Part shown: piece by piece, positions 6,899 through 13,640 of the stretch
How positions within the stretch are numbered: the first letter of the stretch is position 1
Layout of the letters: each line of letters opens with the position of its first letter
Assembly: GCA_036555425.1 (NCBI GenBank)
Contig: DATBLL010000085.1
Span: forward strand, 1 to 15,817
DNA from: SBBV01 sp036555425
Lineage (GTDB): Bacteria; Pseudomonadota; Alphaproteobacteria; Bin65
DNA: 15,817 bases
Direction of reading: 5' to 3'
Notes under the pieces: model-generated
Database searches by the model: none
The model's input: only the letters and a program-made list of their open reading frames with translations
What the model was told of the DNA's origin: nothing
Translations under genes and position numbers: made by a program

Positions 6899-8008
6899 AT
6901 GGGGCGGCAGTCGTCAATCGTTGTTGCGGTCGCGCTTGGTGCGGCGCTTTGCGAGCCTGCACAGGCCGAGGCGATCTGGCTCAATGCTCCGCTTTCCACG
7001 CCGATCGTGCAGGGCCAATGGTTCTTGGGCGCGGGCGTCATTGGCGGCGTGTACCGTCCGCCGGATTGGAACTCGAACGTCGAGAGCAACAGCGGCTCCG
7101 TGCCCCTTGGGCCGACGAAATTTTCCGTATCGACGGGAATGCTCGGGCCCGGCGGAACGATCGGCTACACCTTCCGCGACGGCATGTTCCCGGCTTGGAT
7201 GGGGACCAACGTGCGTATCGCCCTTTCGGGCATGAAATGGGACGGCGACGGCAGCTCGTCCAAGTCGCGCCATTTCGCCGGGACAGATCGCGCGCGGATT
7301 ACCGCCATCGACGGCCGTGTGGGCTTCAGCAATCCCGTTGGCGGAGCCGGCTTCAATTTCGACGAAACGCTGCGCCAGGAGTTCGACGCTTTCGAGATCG
7401 ATCTCCGTCTCACGTCTGATCGTCCGATCGGGCCAAACCTGGTATTGATCCCCACCGTCGGGGTTTTCGGCGGAAGTTCGCGCGAAAAGTACGAGAGCGA
7501 CTTTATTTTCTCTCAACCGGCATTCGTTACGGCCCCCGGTTTCGTCCACGAGCGTGTGAATTCGGACCGAATCGGCGCTGATCTCGGCCTCGGCCTGGCG
7601 TGGCAGGCCACGTCTTACTTGCGTTTCGGCATTGCAGGGCGCGCCGGCTTCCATTGGGTGCAAAGCCGATTGACCGCAGACGATTGCTGGAGAAACGTGG
7701 CACTTCTCACGTCGTGCTCGCTGGCATCGGGGACTTTCGTTGCCGGAAGTCAGTTCGCAACCACGGCATCGGACCGTCGTTCGACGGTCGGCTTCCGCGG
7801 CAGCGCAACGACCGGCGTGACGCTCGACGGCGGCTGGATCCAGGCGCAGCTCGGTGGCTTCTTCACGTTCGACAGCGCCTCGCCCGGCGTCGTAAATCCC
7901 ACGGCAGGCACGGCCGTAACCCCCACGAATGTCGGCCCCGCGCACATCCGTTTCGCAAGCGGCTATAGCGCGGGCGGGTTCTTTGTGGTGCGGATCGGTT
8001 TGCCGTAA
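6899..8008 (+). CDS. Secreted, probable outer-membrane beta-barrel protein, uncharacterised
   Basis: A 369-residue protein with a clear signal peptide (hydrophobic core IVVAVALGAALC, likely cleavage after AQA at residue 23). The mature part is rich in Gly and aromatic residues in alternating strand-like stretches (WFLGAGVIGGVY, ATSYLRFGIAGRAGFHWV, WIQAQLGGFFTF) and ends GGFFVVRIGLP, which suggests an outer-membrane barrel. It lacks the usual terminal Phe. Two Cys in DDCWRNVALLTSC could form a disulfide across a periplasmic or surface loop. GGAGGGG at 6889-6895 is a well-placed ribosome site for the ATG. It begins 40 bp after the glycosyltransferase gene and may be read through from it. Base composition looks somewhat less GC-rich than its neighbours, which could mean later acquisition. 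I do not recognise the family. Confidence 0.82.
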   Translation: MGRQSSIVVAVALGAALCEPAQAEAIWLNAPLSTPIVQGQWFLGAGVIGGVYRPPDWNSNVESNSGSVPLGPTKFSVSTGMLGPGGTIGYTFRDGMFPAWMGTNVRIALSGMKWDGDGSSSKSRHFAGTDRARITAIDGRVGFSNPVGGAGFNFDETLRQEFDAFEIDLRLTSDRPIGPNLVLIPTVGVFGGSSREKYESDFIFSQPAFVTAPGFVHERVNSDRIGADLGLGLAWQATSYLRFGIAGRAGFHWVQSRLTADDCWRNVALLTSCSLASGTFVAGSQFATTASDRRSTVGFRGSATTGVTLDGGWIQAQLGGFFTFDSASPGVVNPTAGTAVTPTNVGPAHIRFASGYSAGGFFVVRIGLP

Positions 8009-8050
8009 CGGGCGGCGGCCACGGCGCACGCTTATCGATGAGTCCTTGAC

Positions 8051-9418
8051 CTAGTCGTCCGGCCCGCCGCCGGTGATGAGGCGGGAGCCGCGCTGGAAGG
8101 TGAGGTAGGACCAGAACCAGTCCAGCGCGACCGTGATGCGATTGCGGAAGCCGATCAGGAAGAAGACGTGCGCGAGGCCCCAGAGCCACCAGGCCGGGTT
8201 GCCCCTGAGGCGCAACCAGCCGAAATCGACCACCGCCGATTTGCGCCCGATCGTCGCGAGATTGCCGGCGTGGCGGTAGCGGAAGGGGCCGGGGAATTCG
8301 CCGCCCCCGATGCGGGCCTTGATCGCCGCCGCGGCGTATTTGCCGGCCTGCTTGGCCGCGGGCGCAATGCCGGGCACTTGCCGGCCTTTCTCATCTTTCA
8401 TCGCCGCGGTGTCGCCGACGACGAAGATCTCGGGGTGGCCGGGGAGCGTGAGATCGGCGCTGACGATGACGCGGCCGGCGTGGTCCTTCTGCGCGCCCAA
8501 CCACTTGGCGGCGGGCGAGGCGGCGACGCCGGCGGCCCACAGCACGGTGCGGGTTTCGATGCGTTCGGCGCCGACCATGACGTGATCCGCGGCGACGCCC
8601 GTCACCGGCGTGCCGGTGCGCACTTCGGCGCCGAGCCGCAATAGCGCGCGCGCGGCGGCGGCGGAGAGGCTGTCCGGGAACGCCGGCAGGATGCGCGGGC
8701 CCGCTTCGACGAGGATGATGCGCGCCAGGCGCGGGTCGATGTTGCGGAAGTCGCGCGCCAGCGCCGTCTTGGCCAGCTCGGCGATGGCGCCCGCGATCTC
8801 GACGCCGGTCGGCCCGCCGCCGATGACGACGAAGCTCAAGAGCCGCTCGCGCTCGGCCGGATTGGTCTCGGTCTCGGCCTTCTCGAACGCGATGAGGATG
8901 CGGCGGCGGATATCGGTCGCGTCCTCGATCTTCTTCAAGCCCGGCGCGAAAGGCTCCCACTCGTCATGGCCGAAATAGGCGTGGCGCGCGCCGGTGGCGA
9001 CGATGAGATGGTCGTAGGCGACGCGCCGATTGCCGGCGAGCACCGCCTTGGCCGCCGTGTCGATGCCGGTGACCTTGGCCATCAGCACCGTGGCGTTGCG
9101 CTGGCCGCGCAGGATGCCGCGGATCGGGCCCGCGATCTGCGCCGGCGAGAGGCCCGCCGTCGCCACCTGATAGAGCAGCGGCTGGAACAGGTGATAGTTG
9201 CGCTTGTCGACGACCGTCACGTCGACCGGCGCGTGGCGCAGCGCGTGCGCGGCGGCAAGCCCGCCAAAGCCGGCGCCGATGATGACGACCTGCGGCCGGC
9301 GCGCGGGCGCCGCGCTTTCGCGGCGCGCGGGCGGCGGCGCGGGCGCTGCAGGCCTATTCGCGAACGTCGGGGCCGGGTTGTCGCGCATGCTGGCGAGTGT
9401 GGCGTTCAGCAATGACAT
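8051..9418 (-). CDS. ndh: Type II NADH:quinone oxidoreductase (NDH-2)
   Basis: A 455-residue single-subunit flavoprotein that passes electrons from NADH to quinone at the inner face of the membrane without pumping protons. It has the FAD dinucleotide fold PQVVIIGAGFGGL (GAGFGG at 48-53), the NADH-binding fold FVVIGGGPTGVEIAG (glycines at 200-205), the second FAD motif EIFVVGDTAA, and a C-terminal hydrophobic/amphipathic stretch WGLAHVFFLIGFRNRIT that fits membrane attachment. The N-terminal 42 residues are Pro/Ala-rich and longer than usual. ATG at 9418 was chosen; ATG at 9388 is an alternative, and the frame upstream of 9418 is repeat-derived. It is flanked by a repeat block upstream and faces the barrel-protein gene downstream (42-bp gap, convergent). 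Confidence 0.95.
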   Translation of the reverse strand: MSLLNATLASMRDNPAPTFANRPAAPAPPPARRESAAPARRPQVVIIGAGFGGLAAAHALRHAPVDVTVVDKRNYHLFQPLLYQVATAGLSPAQIAGPIRGILRGQRNATVLMAKVTGIDTAAKAVLAGNRRVAYDHLIVATGARHAYFGHDEWEPFAPGLKKIEDATDIRRRILIAFEKAETETNPAERERLLSFVVIGGGPTGVEIAGAIAELAKTALARDFRNIDPRLARIILVEAGPRILPAFPDSLSAAAARALLRLGAEVRTGTPVTGVAADHVMVGAERIETRTVLWAAGVAASPAAKWLGAQKDHAGRVIVSADLTLPGHPEIFVVGDTAAMKDEKGRQVPGIAPAAKQAGKYAAAAIKARIGGGEFPGPFRYRHAGNLATIGRKSAVVDFGWLRLRGNPAWWLWGLAHVFFLIGFRNRITVALDWFWSYLTFQRGSRLITGGGPDD

Positions 9419-9442
9419 GGTTTCAGGCCTCGGAGGAAGAAA

Positions 9443-9627
9443 CCCTCCCCGCTTGAGGGTGAGGTGGCCGAGACGCCCACTCGGGCGCCTTGGACGGAGG
9501 GGGAGCGGCGATTCCGCAGGCACGGTGTTGGCAGTCGGTGCGAACGGGTCGGAGCCTCGCGTGAGCGCGGCGCTTTCCCCCTTCCGTCCGGCCTTCGGCC
9601 GGACACCTTCCCCTCAAGGGGGAAGGG
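9443..9627. repeat. Palindromic repeat block (R4) between ndh and the patatin gene
   Basis: The left part has CCCTCCCCGCTTGAGGGTGA followed by a GGAGGGGGAGC tag. The right part has TTTCCCCCTTCC, a perfect 8-bp hairpin (arms 9586-9593 and 9597-9604, loop TTC) and a CCTTCCCC/GGGGGAAGG stem ending near 9627. The layout follows the same hairpin-tag-core-inverted-tag scheme as the other blocks but is more divergent. It fills the roughly 230-bp gap; no gene is seen there. It lies downstream of the patatin stop and upstream of the ndh start, so an ndh promoter must be within or very near it. Confidence 0.65.
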
Positions 9628-9646
9628 AAAGGAAAGACTTGCGGCC

Positions 9647-10732
9647 TCAGAGATAGGTGGCGCGGATGTCGACGGTCGATTCGCGCCCGAGCTTGGCGAA
9701 GTTGTCCTTGAGCCAGGCATCGGCATGGGCGCGGCCGGTGTCGCGCAGAGTGACGAGGAACTCCCAGTCGGCGTTGAGCTTGCTGGTGTGGCCGAGCCCG
9801 TTCATCACCTCGTTGGCCGCGATGCTATGGATCAGCATGCGCTTCATGTTCGATTTGAGCTCGCCGCTGTCGATGAGCTTGGTGACGAAGCTGATCGCGC
9901 GCATCTCGCGCATCAGCGACGAGTTGAAGCTGATCTCGTTGATGCGGTTCAGGATCTCCGCCGCGGTGTGCGGCATGTGCTTACGTTCGAGCGGATTGAT
10001 GTGGACGATCAACACGTCGGTACTGTCGCACTCGTAGATCAGCGGGTAGATGCAGGGATTGCCCATGTAGCCCCCGTCCCAATAGGGATCGCCGTCGATC
10101 TCGACCGCCTGGAACATGAACGGCAGGCAGGCCGAGGCGAGCACCGCATCGAGCGAGATCTGGTCGTTGGCGAAGACGCGCACCTTGCCGGTGCGCACGT
10201 TGGTGGCCGAGAGGAACAGCTTCACCGGGCAGCAGGTCATGCGCAGCTTCTCGAAATCCACGCATTCGGCGAGGACGTCGCGCAGCGGGTTGTAGTTGAG
10301 CGGGTTGAACTGGTAGGGGGAGAGCACGCGCGAGAGGATGTCGAAGATCATGAACGCCGGCGACCACTCGAGCGATTTGTTGCCGAACATGCGGTCGAGC
10401 GCCGTCGGCTGCAGCGGGCCGAACGCCGCCGCGTGGCTCACGCGCCGCCAGAAATTCGCCAGCGCCTTCTTGGCGCCGTCGCGCCCGCCTTCCGAGAGTC
10501 CGTAGGCGAAGACCGCGGCGTTCATGGCGCCGGCGCTGGTGGCGCTGATGCCGTCGAAGCCGAGCTTTTCCTCCTCGAGCAGGCGGTCGAGCACGCCCCA
10601 GGTGAAGGCGCCGTGGGCGCCGCCGCCCTGGAGCGCGAGGTTGATCGTCTTGAGGCCCGCCGCCTTGGCGTGGCTGTGGTGCTTGTGCGCGCCGTCGCGT
10701 GTTTCCGCGCGCGCCGGGGTGATCGCGTCCAT
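9647..10732 (-). CDS. Patatin-like phospholipase/acyl hydrolase
   Basis: A 361-residue cytoplasmic patatin-family serine hydrolase. It has the oxyanion-hole glycine run LALQGGGAHGAF (residues 32-43), the nucleophile elbow ISATSAGAMNA (Ser66; the first Gly of the usual GxSxG is Ala here) and the catalytic Asp in YWDGGYMGNP (Asp219), completing the Ser-Asp dyad. The first 26 residues are hydrophilic and His/Lys-rich, with no signal peptide. The start at 10732 is supported by GGGGGA about 6 nt upstream. It begins 22 bp after the bdhA stop on the same strand, so it is almost certainly in one operon with it. That neighbour suggests, without proof, a role in polyhydroxybutyrate or short-chain ester turnover rather than virulence-type phospholipase activity. 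Confidence 0.93.
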   Translation of the reverse strand: MDAITPARAETRDGAHKHHSHAKAAGLKTINLALQGGGAHGAFTWGVLDRLLEEEKLGFDGISATSAGAMNAAVFAYGLSEGGRDGAKKALANFWRRVSHAAAFGPLQPTALDRMFGNKSLEWSPAFMIFDILSRVLSPYQFNPLNYNPLRDVLAECVDFEKLRMTCCPVKLFLSATNVRTGKVRVFANDQISLDAVLASACLPFMFQAVEIDGDPYWDGGYMGNPCIYPLIYECDSTDVLIVHINPLERKHMPHTAAEILNRINEISFNSSLMREMRAISFVTKLIDSGELKSNMKRMLIHSIAANEVMNGLGHTSKLNADWEFLVTLRDTGRAHADAWLKDNFAKLGRESTVDIRATYL

Positions 10733-10754
10733 GGTGGTTCCCCCTGATTCGGCG

Positions 10755-11585
10755 TTACTGAGCGGTCCAGCCGCCTTCGACTGGCAGCGCCACGCCGGTG
10801 ATCGAGGCGGCGCCGTCGCCGGCGAGAAAGACGGTGAGCGCGCCGATCTCCTCGACCGTGGCGAAGCGCTTGTTGGGCTGCTTGGCGAGCAGCACTTCGC
10901 GCACGACGCGCTCCCTCGGCAGGTTGTGCGACTTCGCCTGGTCCTCGATCTGCTGCTCGACCAGCGGCGTCCACACATAGCCGGGGCAAATCGCGTTGAC
11001 CGTGATGCCGGTCTCGGCCGCTTCGAGCGCCACGACCTTGGTCAGGCCGACGATGCCGTGCTTGGCGGCGACGTAGGCGGCCTTGAACGGCGAGGCGACG
11101 AGGCCGTGCGCCGAGGCGATGTTGACGATGCGGCCCCAGCCGCGCGCCTTCATGCCCGGCAGCGCCGCCTTGATCGCGTGGAACGCGGCCGAGAGATTGA
11201 TCGCGAGGATCGCGTCCCACTTCGCCTCGGGGAAGCTCTCGATCGGCGCCACGTGCTGGATGCCGGCATTGTTGACGAGGATGTCGGTTGCGCCGAATTC
11301 GCGCTCGGCCTTGGCGACGAGAGCGCGGATCGCCGCGGGATCGGTCATGTCGGCGCCGTCGTAGCCGACCTTGACCTTGAACTCGCCGGCGAGCGCCGCG
11401 CGCGTCTTCTCGACGTCGACGGCGGCGCCGAGCCCGTTCAGCATTACGTTGGCGCCGGCGGCGGCGAGCGCGCGCGCGACGCCGAGGCCGATGCCGCTGG
11501 TCGAGCCGGTGACGACAGCGCTCTTGCCCATGAGGCCGGTGCGCGGAGCGGTGCGCGCGGCGGCGCGGGGATCGAAGGCGTCCAT
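10755..11585 (-). CDS. bdhA: D-3-hydroxybutyrate dehydrogenase (short-chain dehydrogenase)
   Basis: A 276-residue classical SDR that interconverts 3-hydroxybutyrate and acetoacetate with NAD(H). Visible are the cofactor motif TGSTSGIG (26-33), NNAG, and the catalytic set Ser158 (NIASAHG), Tyr171 and Lys175 (YVAAK). The stretch YVAAKHGIVGLTKVVALE and the Gln/Leu/Lys-rich region before the C-terminus (EDQAKSHNLPRERVV) are typical of 3-hydroxybutyrate dehydrogenases. The start at 11585 has a GGAG site 8-10 nt upstream; it gives an 18-residue extension before the usual SDR start, and ATG at 11531 is an alternative without a ribosome site. It is first of a two-gene unit with the patatin-like gene and is divergent from the LysR-like pair, which may regulate it. 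Confidence 0.93.
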   Translation of the reverse strand: MDAFDPRAAARTAPRTGLMGKSAVVTGSTSGIGLGVARALAAAGANVMLNGLGAAVDVEKTRAALAGEFKVKVGYDGADMTDPAAIRALVAKAEREFGATDILVNNAGIQHVAPIESFPEAKWDAILAINLSAAFHAIKAALPGMKARGWGRIVNIASAHGLVASPFKAAYVAAKHGIVGLTKVVALEAAETGITVNAICPGYVWTPLVEQQIEDQAKSHNLPRERVVREVLLAKQPNKRFATVEEIGALTVFLAGDGAASITGVALPVEGGWTAQ

Positions 11586-11676
11586 CAGCGTTTCTCCGCA
11601 AGCGATGTGTTTGCGCCGCCGACTATGCGGAGGATTACGCAACGCCTCTAATGCCGAGTGTTTATGGTTTCGATAT

Positions 11677-11816
11677 CCCCTCTCCCCGGGGAGAGGGGCA
11701 GGGGTGAGGGGGCTCACCTTGCGCTTGGAGTGCCGGAACACGCGGAGGATGCGCGCCGCCGCACACGACTCAAGGTCCTCCCCCTCACCCCTTTCCCCTC
11801 GCCCCAGGGCGAGGGG
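11677..11816. repeat. Inverted pair of palindromic repeats (R5) in the bdhA/LysR divergent gap
   Basis: The left unit is a perfect 22-bp palindrome (11677-11698) followed by CAGGGGTGAGGGGG. The right unit is the inverted tag CCCCCTCACCCC followed by a 22-bp hairpin (11795-11816) whose reverse complement is identical to 3045-3066 after cobB. The inward ends are related by an imperfect inverted repeat (GTGAGGGGGCTCACCTT against the complement of AAGGTCCTCCCCCTCAC). The core is about 70 bp. It occupies the middle of the 318-bp gap 11586-11903, which otherwise holds the two divergent promoter regions and no gene. Confidence 0.8.
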
Positions 11817-11898
11817 TATTGAATTCATACGCAAACGGCATGAGCGGGCGTAGGCCCACCCGTCCTAGCTTCCCCGCAACGAAAACGGGGGATCAGAG

Positions 11899-11955
11899 AT
11901 GGAATGGACCGCAGCCGCATGCTCCCGCCGCCCGCCGCCGCCGTGCCACAGCTAG
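11899..11955 (+). other. Possible 18-codon overlapping leader ORF at the LysR-like gene start
   Basis: The GGGGGA ribosome-site-like run (11887-11892) is best spaced for the ATG at 11899 (6 nt), which opens an 18-codon frame ending at TAG 11953-11955. The LysR-like frame begins at ATG 11904, 11 nt from the same site and in another frame. The G-run can also pair with CCCCG at 11872-11876, so access may be structured. This could be a leader peptide, a start-selection accident, or a sign of a past frameshift. No function is claimed. Confidence 0.25.
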
Positions 11956-12599
11956 AGACCCAGAGATCGATCGAGGACTACATCGGCCGCGCGCCGCTGC
12001 GCCTCGGCATCATGTGCACGATCGGGCCGCTCCGGTTCATGCCGTTCCTCGCCAGGCTGCGCATGGACTATCCCGGCCTGCGCCTCAGCATCGCCGAGGG
12101 CACGCCGGCGCGGCTCGGCGCGATGCTCGACGGGGGTGCCCTCGACCTCGCCGTGCTGGCGCAACCCGAGCCCTTCGCGCCGCGCTGGCAGGTGGCGCCG
12201 CTCTACCGCGAGCGCTTCGTCGTGGCGCTGCCGCCCGGCCATCGCCTCGGCGCACAGCGCGCGGTGCGCCTCCACGACCTGCACAAGCAGGACTACGTCT
12301 CGCGCGCGAGCTGCGAGTTCGCGCCCTATATCGACACGCTGCTGGCCGAGGCCGGCGTGGCCCTCAACGTCGTCTTCGAGAGCGAGCGCGAGGAATGGGT
12401 GCAGACGCTGATCGCCGCCGGCGTCGGCATTGCCTGCATGCCCGAGCATTCGCCGCTGCTGCCGGGCCTGAGCCTCCGTCCGATGATCGAGCCCGAGGTC
12501 GTGCGCGAGATCGCGCTGGTTTCGCCCGCCGCCCGACCATTGCCGCCCGCCGCCGCGACCTTCGCCAAGGCGATCAAAGCCTATGATTGGACGCTGTGA
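11904..12599 (+). CDS. LysR-type effector-binding domain protein lacking the DNA-binding domain
   Basis: A 231-residue protein matching only the periplasmic-binding-like effector domain of LysR regulators (from about residue 32: LRLGIMCTIGPL, EGTPARL, DLAVLAQPE, PLYRERFVVALPPGH, SEREEWVQTLIAAGVGI, MPEHSPLLPGL). The 31 residues before it are Pro/Ala-rich with a short helical stretch; there is no winged helix-turn-helix. Only 87 bp separate the ATG from the upstream repeat, and none of the three plus frames there encodes one. The domain is a clear paralogue of the effector domain of the full-length LysR gene that follows, by eye identical at roughly half the positions. It is divergent from bdhA and tandem with that gene. 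It could be a ligand-sensing partner or antagonist of the full regulator, or a decaying truncated copy; the intact conserved motifs argue for selection. Confidence 0.85.
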   Translation: MDRSRMLPPPAAAVPQLETQRSIEDYIGRAPLRLGIMCTIGPLRFMPFLARLRMDYPGLRLSIAEGTPARLGAMLDGGALDLAVLAQPEPFAPRWQVAPLYRERFVVALPPGHRLGAQRAVRLHDLHKQDYVSRASCEFAPYIDTLLAEAGVALNVVFESEREEWVQTLIAAGVGIACMPEHSPLLPGLSLRPMIEPEVVREIALVSPAARPLPPAAATFAKAIKAYDWTL

Positions 12600-12606
12600 C
12601 TCCTGG

Positions 12607-12624
12607 GCGTGCGTGGACGCACGC
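12607..12624. promoter_or_regulatory. Perfect 8-bp-arm palindrome between the two LysR genes
   Basis: GCGTGCGT and ACGCACGC flank two bases just after the stop of the first LysR-like gene and 59 bp before the start of the second. It has no T-tract, so it is either a weak terminator-like hairpin or an operator-like dyad. TAGGAT at 12643-12648 may be a -10 box for the second gene, but no convincing -35 is seen. Confidence 0.35.
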
Positions 12625-12682
12625 GCTCCCCGTCAACTAGGGTAGGATCGACCGCGCGACTTGCGGCAAACGGTGGCCGGCC

Positions 12683-13561
12683 ATGGAGATGCATCAGATC
12701 CGCTATTTCCTTGCGGTGGCGGAGACACTCAACTTCACCAAGGCGGCCGAGCAGTGCAACGTCACGCAGCCGGCCCTCTCGCGCGCGATCCAGCAGCTCG
12801 AATCGGAAGTGGGCGGCCTCCTGCTGCGGCGCGAGCGGACGCTGACGCACTTGACCGATCTCGGCCGCCTGATGCGGCCCTATCTCGAGCAGATCCTGCG
12901 CCAGGCCGAGGAAGCGAAACAGCAAGCCAAGGGATTCTTGAAGCTCGAGAAGGCCGAGCTGCGCCTGGGCGTCCTCAGCAGCATCGGGCCGCTCAATTTC
13001 ACGAGCTTCTTGGGCGGCTTCCATCACCGCCATCCCGGCATCCGCCTGGTGATCACCGAGGGCTCGCCGCAGCGCCTCGTCGAGCTGCTGCAGCAGGGCG
13101 AGCTCGAGGTCGCGATCATGGCGCAGCCGGTCGAGTACCCCGAGCGCTTCGACGCCGAGCCGCTCTACGTCGAGCGCTTCATGGTGGCGTTCCCGCCCGG
13201 GCACAAATTCGCCAAGCTCGAAGGCATCCGCCCGGCCGACATGGACGGCCAGGCCTATGTGCGCCGCCTGTCATGCGAGTACCGCGCCTATATCGCCGAG
13301 ATGCTCACCAGCAAGGGCGCCAAGTACGAAGTGAGCTACCAGAGCGAGCGCGAGGATTGGGTGCAGACCATGATCATGGCCGGCCTCGGCGTCACCAGCA
13401 TGCCGGAATTCTCGCCGGTGCTGCCCGGCCTCATGACGCGGCCCTATGTCGAACCCGAGATCAAGCGCACCGTCTCGCTGGTGACCGTCTCGGGGCGGCG
13501 CCACAGCCCCGCGCTCGCCGCCTTCGTGAAGGCCGTGAGCGCGTTCGAGTGGCCGAACTAG
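12683..13561 (+). CDS. LysR family transcriptional regulator (full length)
   Basis: A 292-residue LysR regulator. The N-terminal winged helix-turn-helix spans about residues 1-60 (IRYFLAVAETLNFTKAAEQ, with the recognition helix in VTQPALSRAIQQLE), followed by a linker helix rich in Glu/Gln/Lys (about 60-92) and an effector-binding domain from about 93 (LRLGVLSSIGPLNF, SEREDWVQTMIMAGLGV). LysR proteins act as tetramers on DNA and respond to a small molecule, often controlling a divergent or nearby operon. The closest divergent unit here is bdhA-patatin, beyond the truncated paralogue. The ATG at 12683 fits the usual LysR N-terminus; the second ATG at 12689 is possible. No strong ribosome site is visible. 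Function as a regulator is certain; ligand and targets are inferred only from position. Confidence 0.93.
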   Translation: MEMHQIRYFLAVAETLNFTKAAEQCNVTQPALSRAIQQLESEVGGLLLRRERTLTHLTDLGRLMRPYLEQILRQAEEAKQQAKGFLKLEKAELRLGVLSSIGPLNFTSFLGGFHHRHPGIRLVITEGSPQRLVELLQQGELEVAIMAQPVEYPERFDAEPLYVERFMVAFPPGHKFAKLEGIRPADMDGQAYVRRLSCEYRAYIAEMLTSKGAKYEVSYQSEREDWVQTMIMAGLGVTSMPEFSPVLPGLMTRPYVEPEIKRTVSLVTVSGRRHSPALAAFVKAVSAFEWPN

Positions 13562-13640
13562 CACGAATTCCGTTTGCGTGGACTCGCTCGCGGTGTGGCA
13601 GTGCCGCAGGTTCGCTGAATCCGCCCAAACCAATTTCGCT

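Noticed and set aside
11586..11676. LysR-type T-N11-A operator in the bdhA promoter region
   Set aside because: Several T-N11-A matches exist, but the motif is too loose to mean anything without a footprint or comparison.
11586..11903. A degraded helix-turn-helix for the solo LysR domain upstream of its ATG
   Set aside because: The three plus frames between the repeat and the ATG give no LysR-like N-terminal sequence, and there is too little room for about 60 residues outside the repeat.
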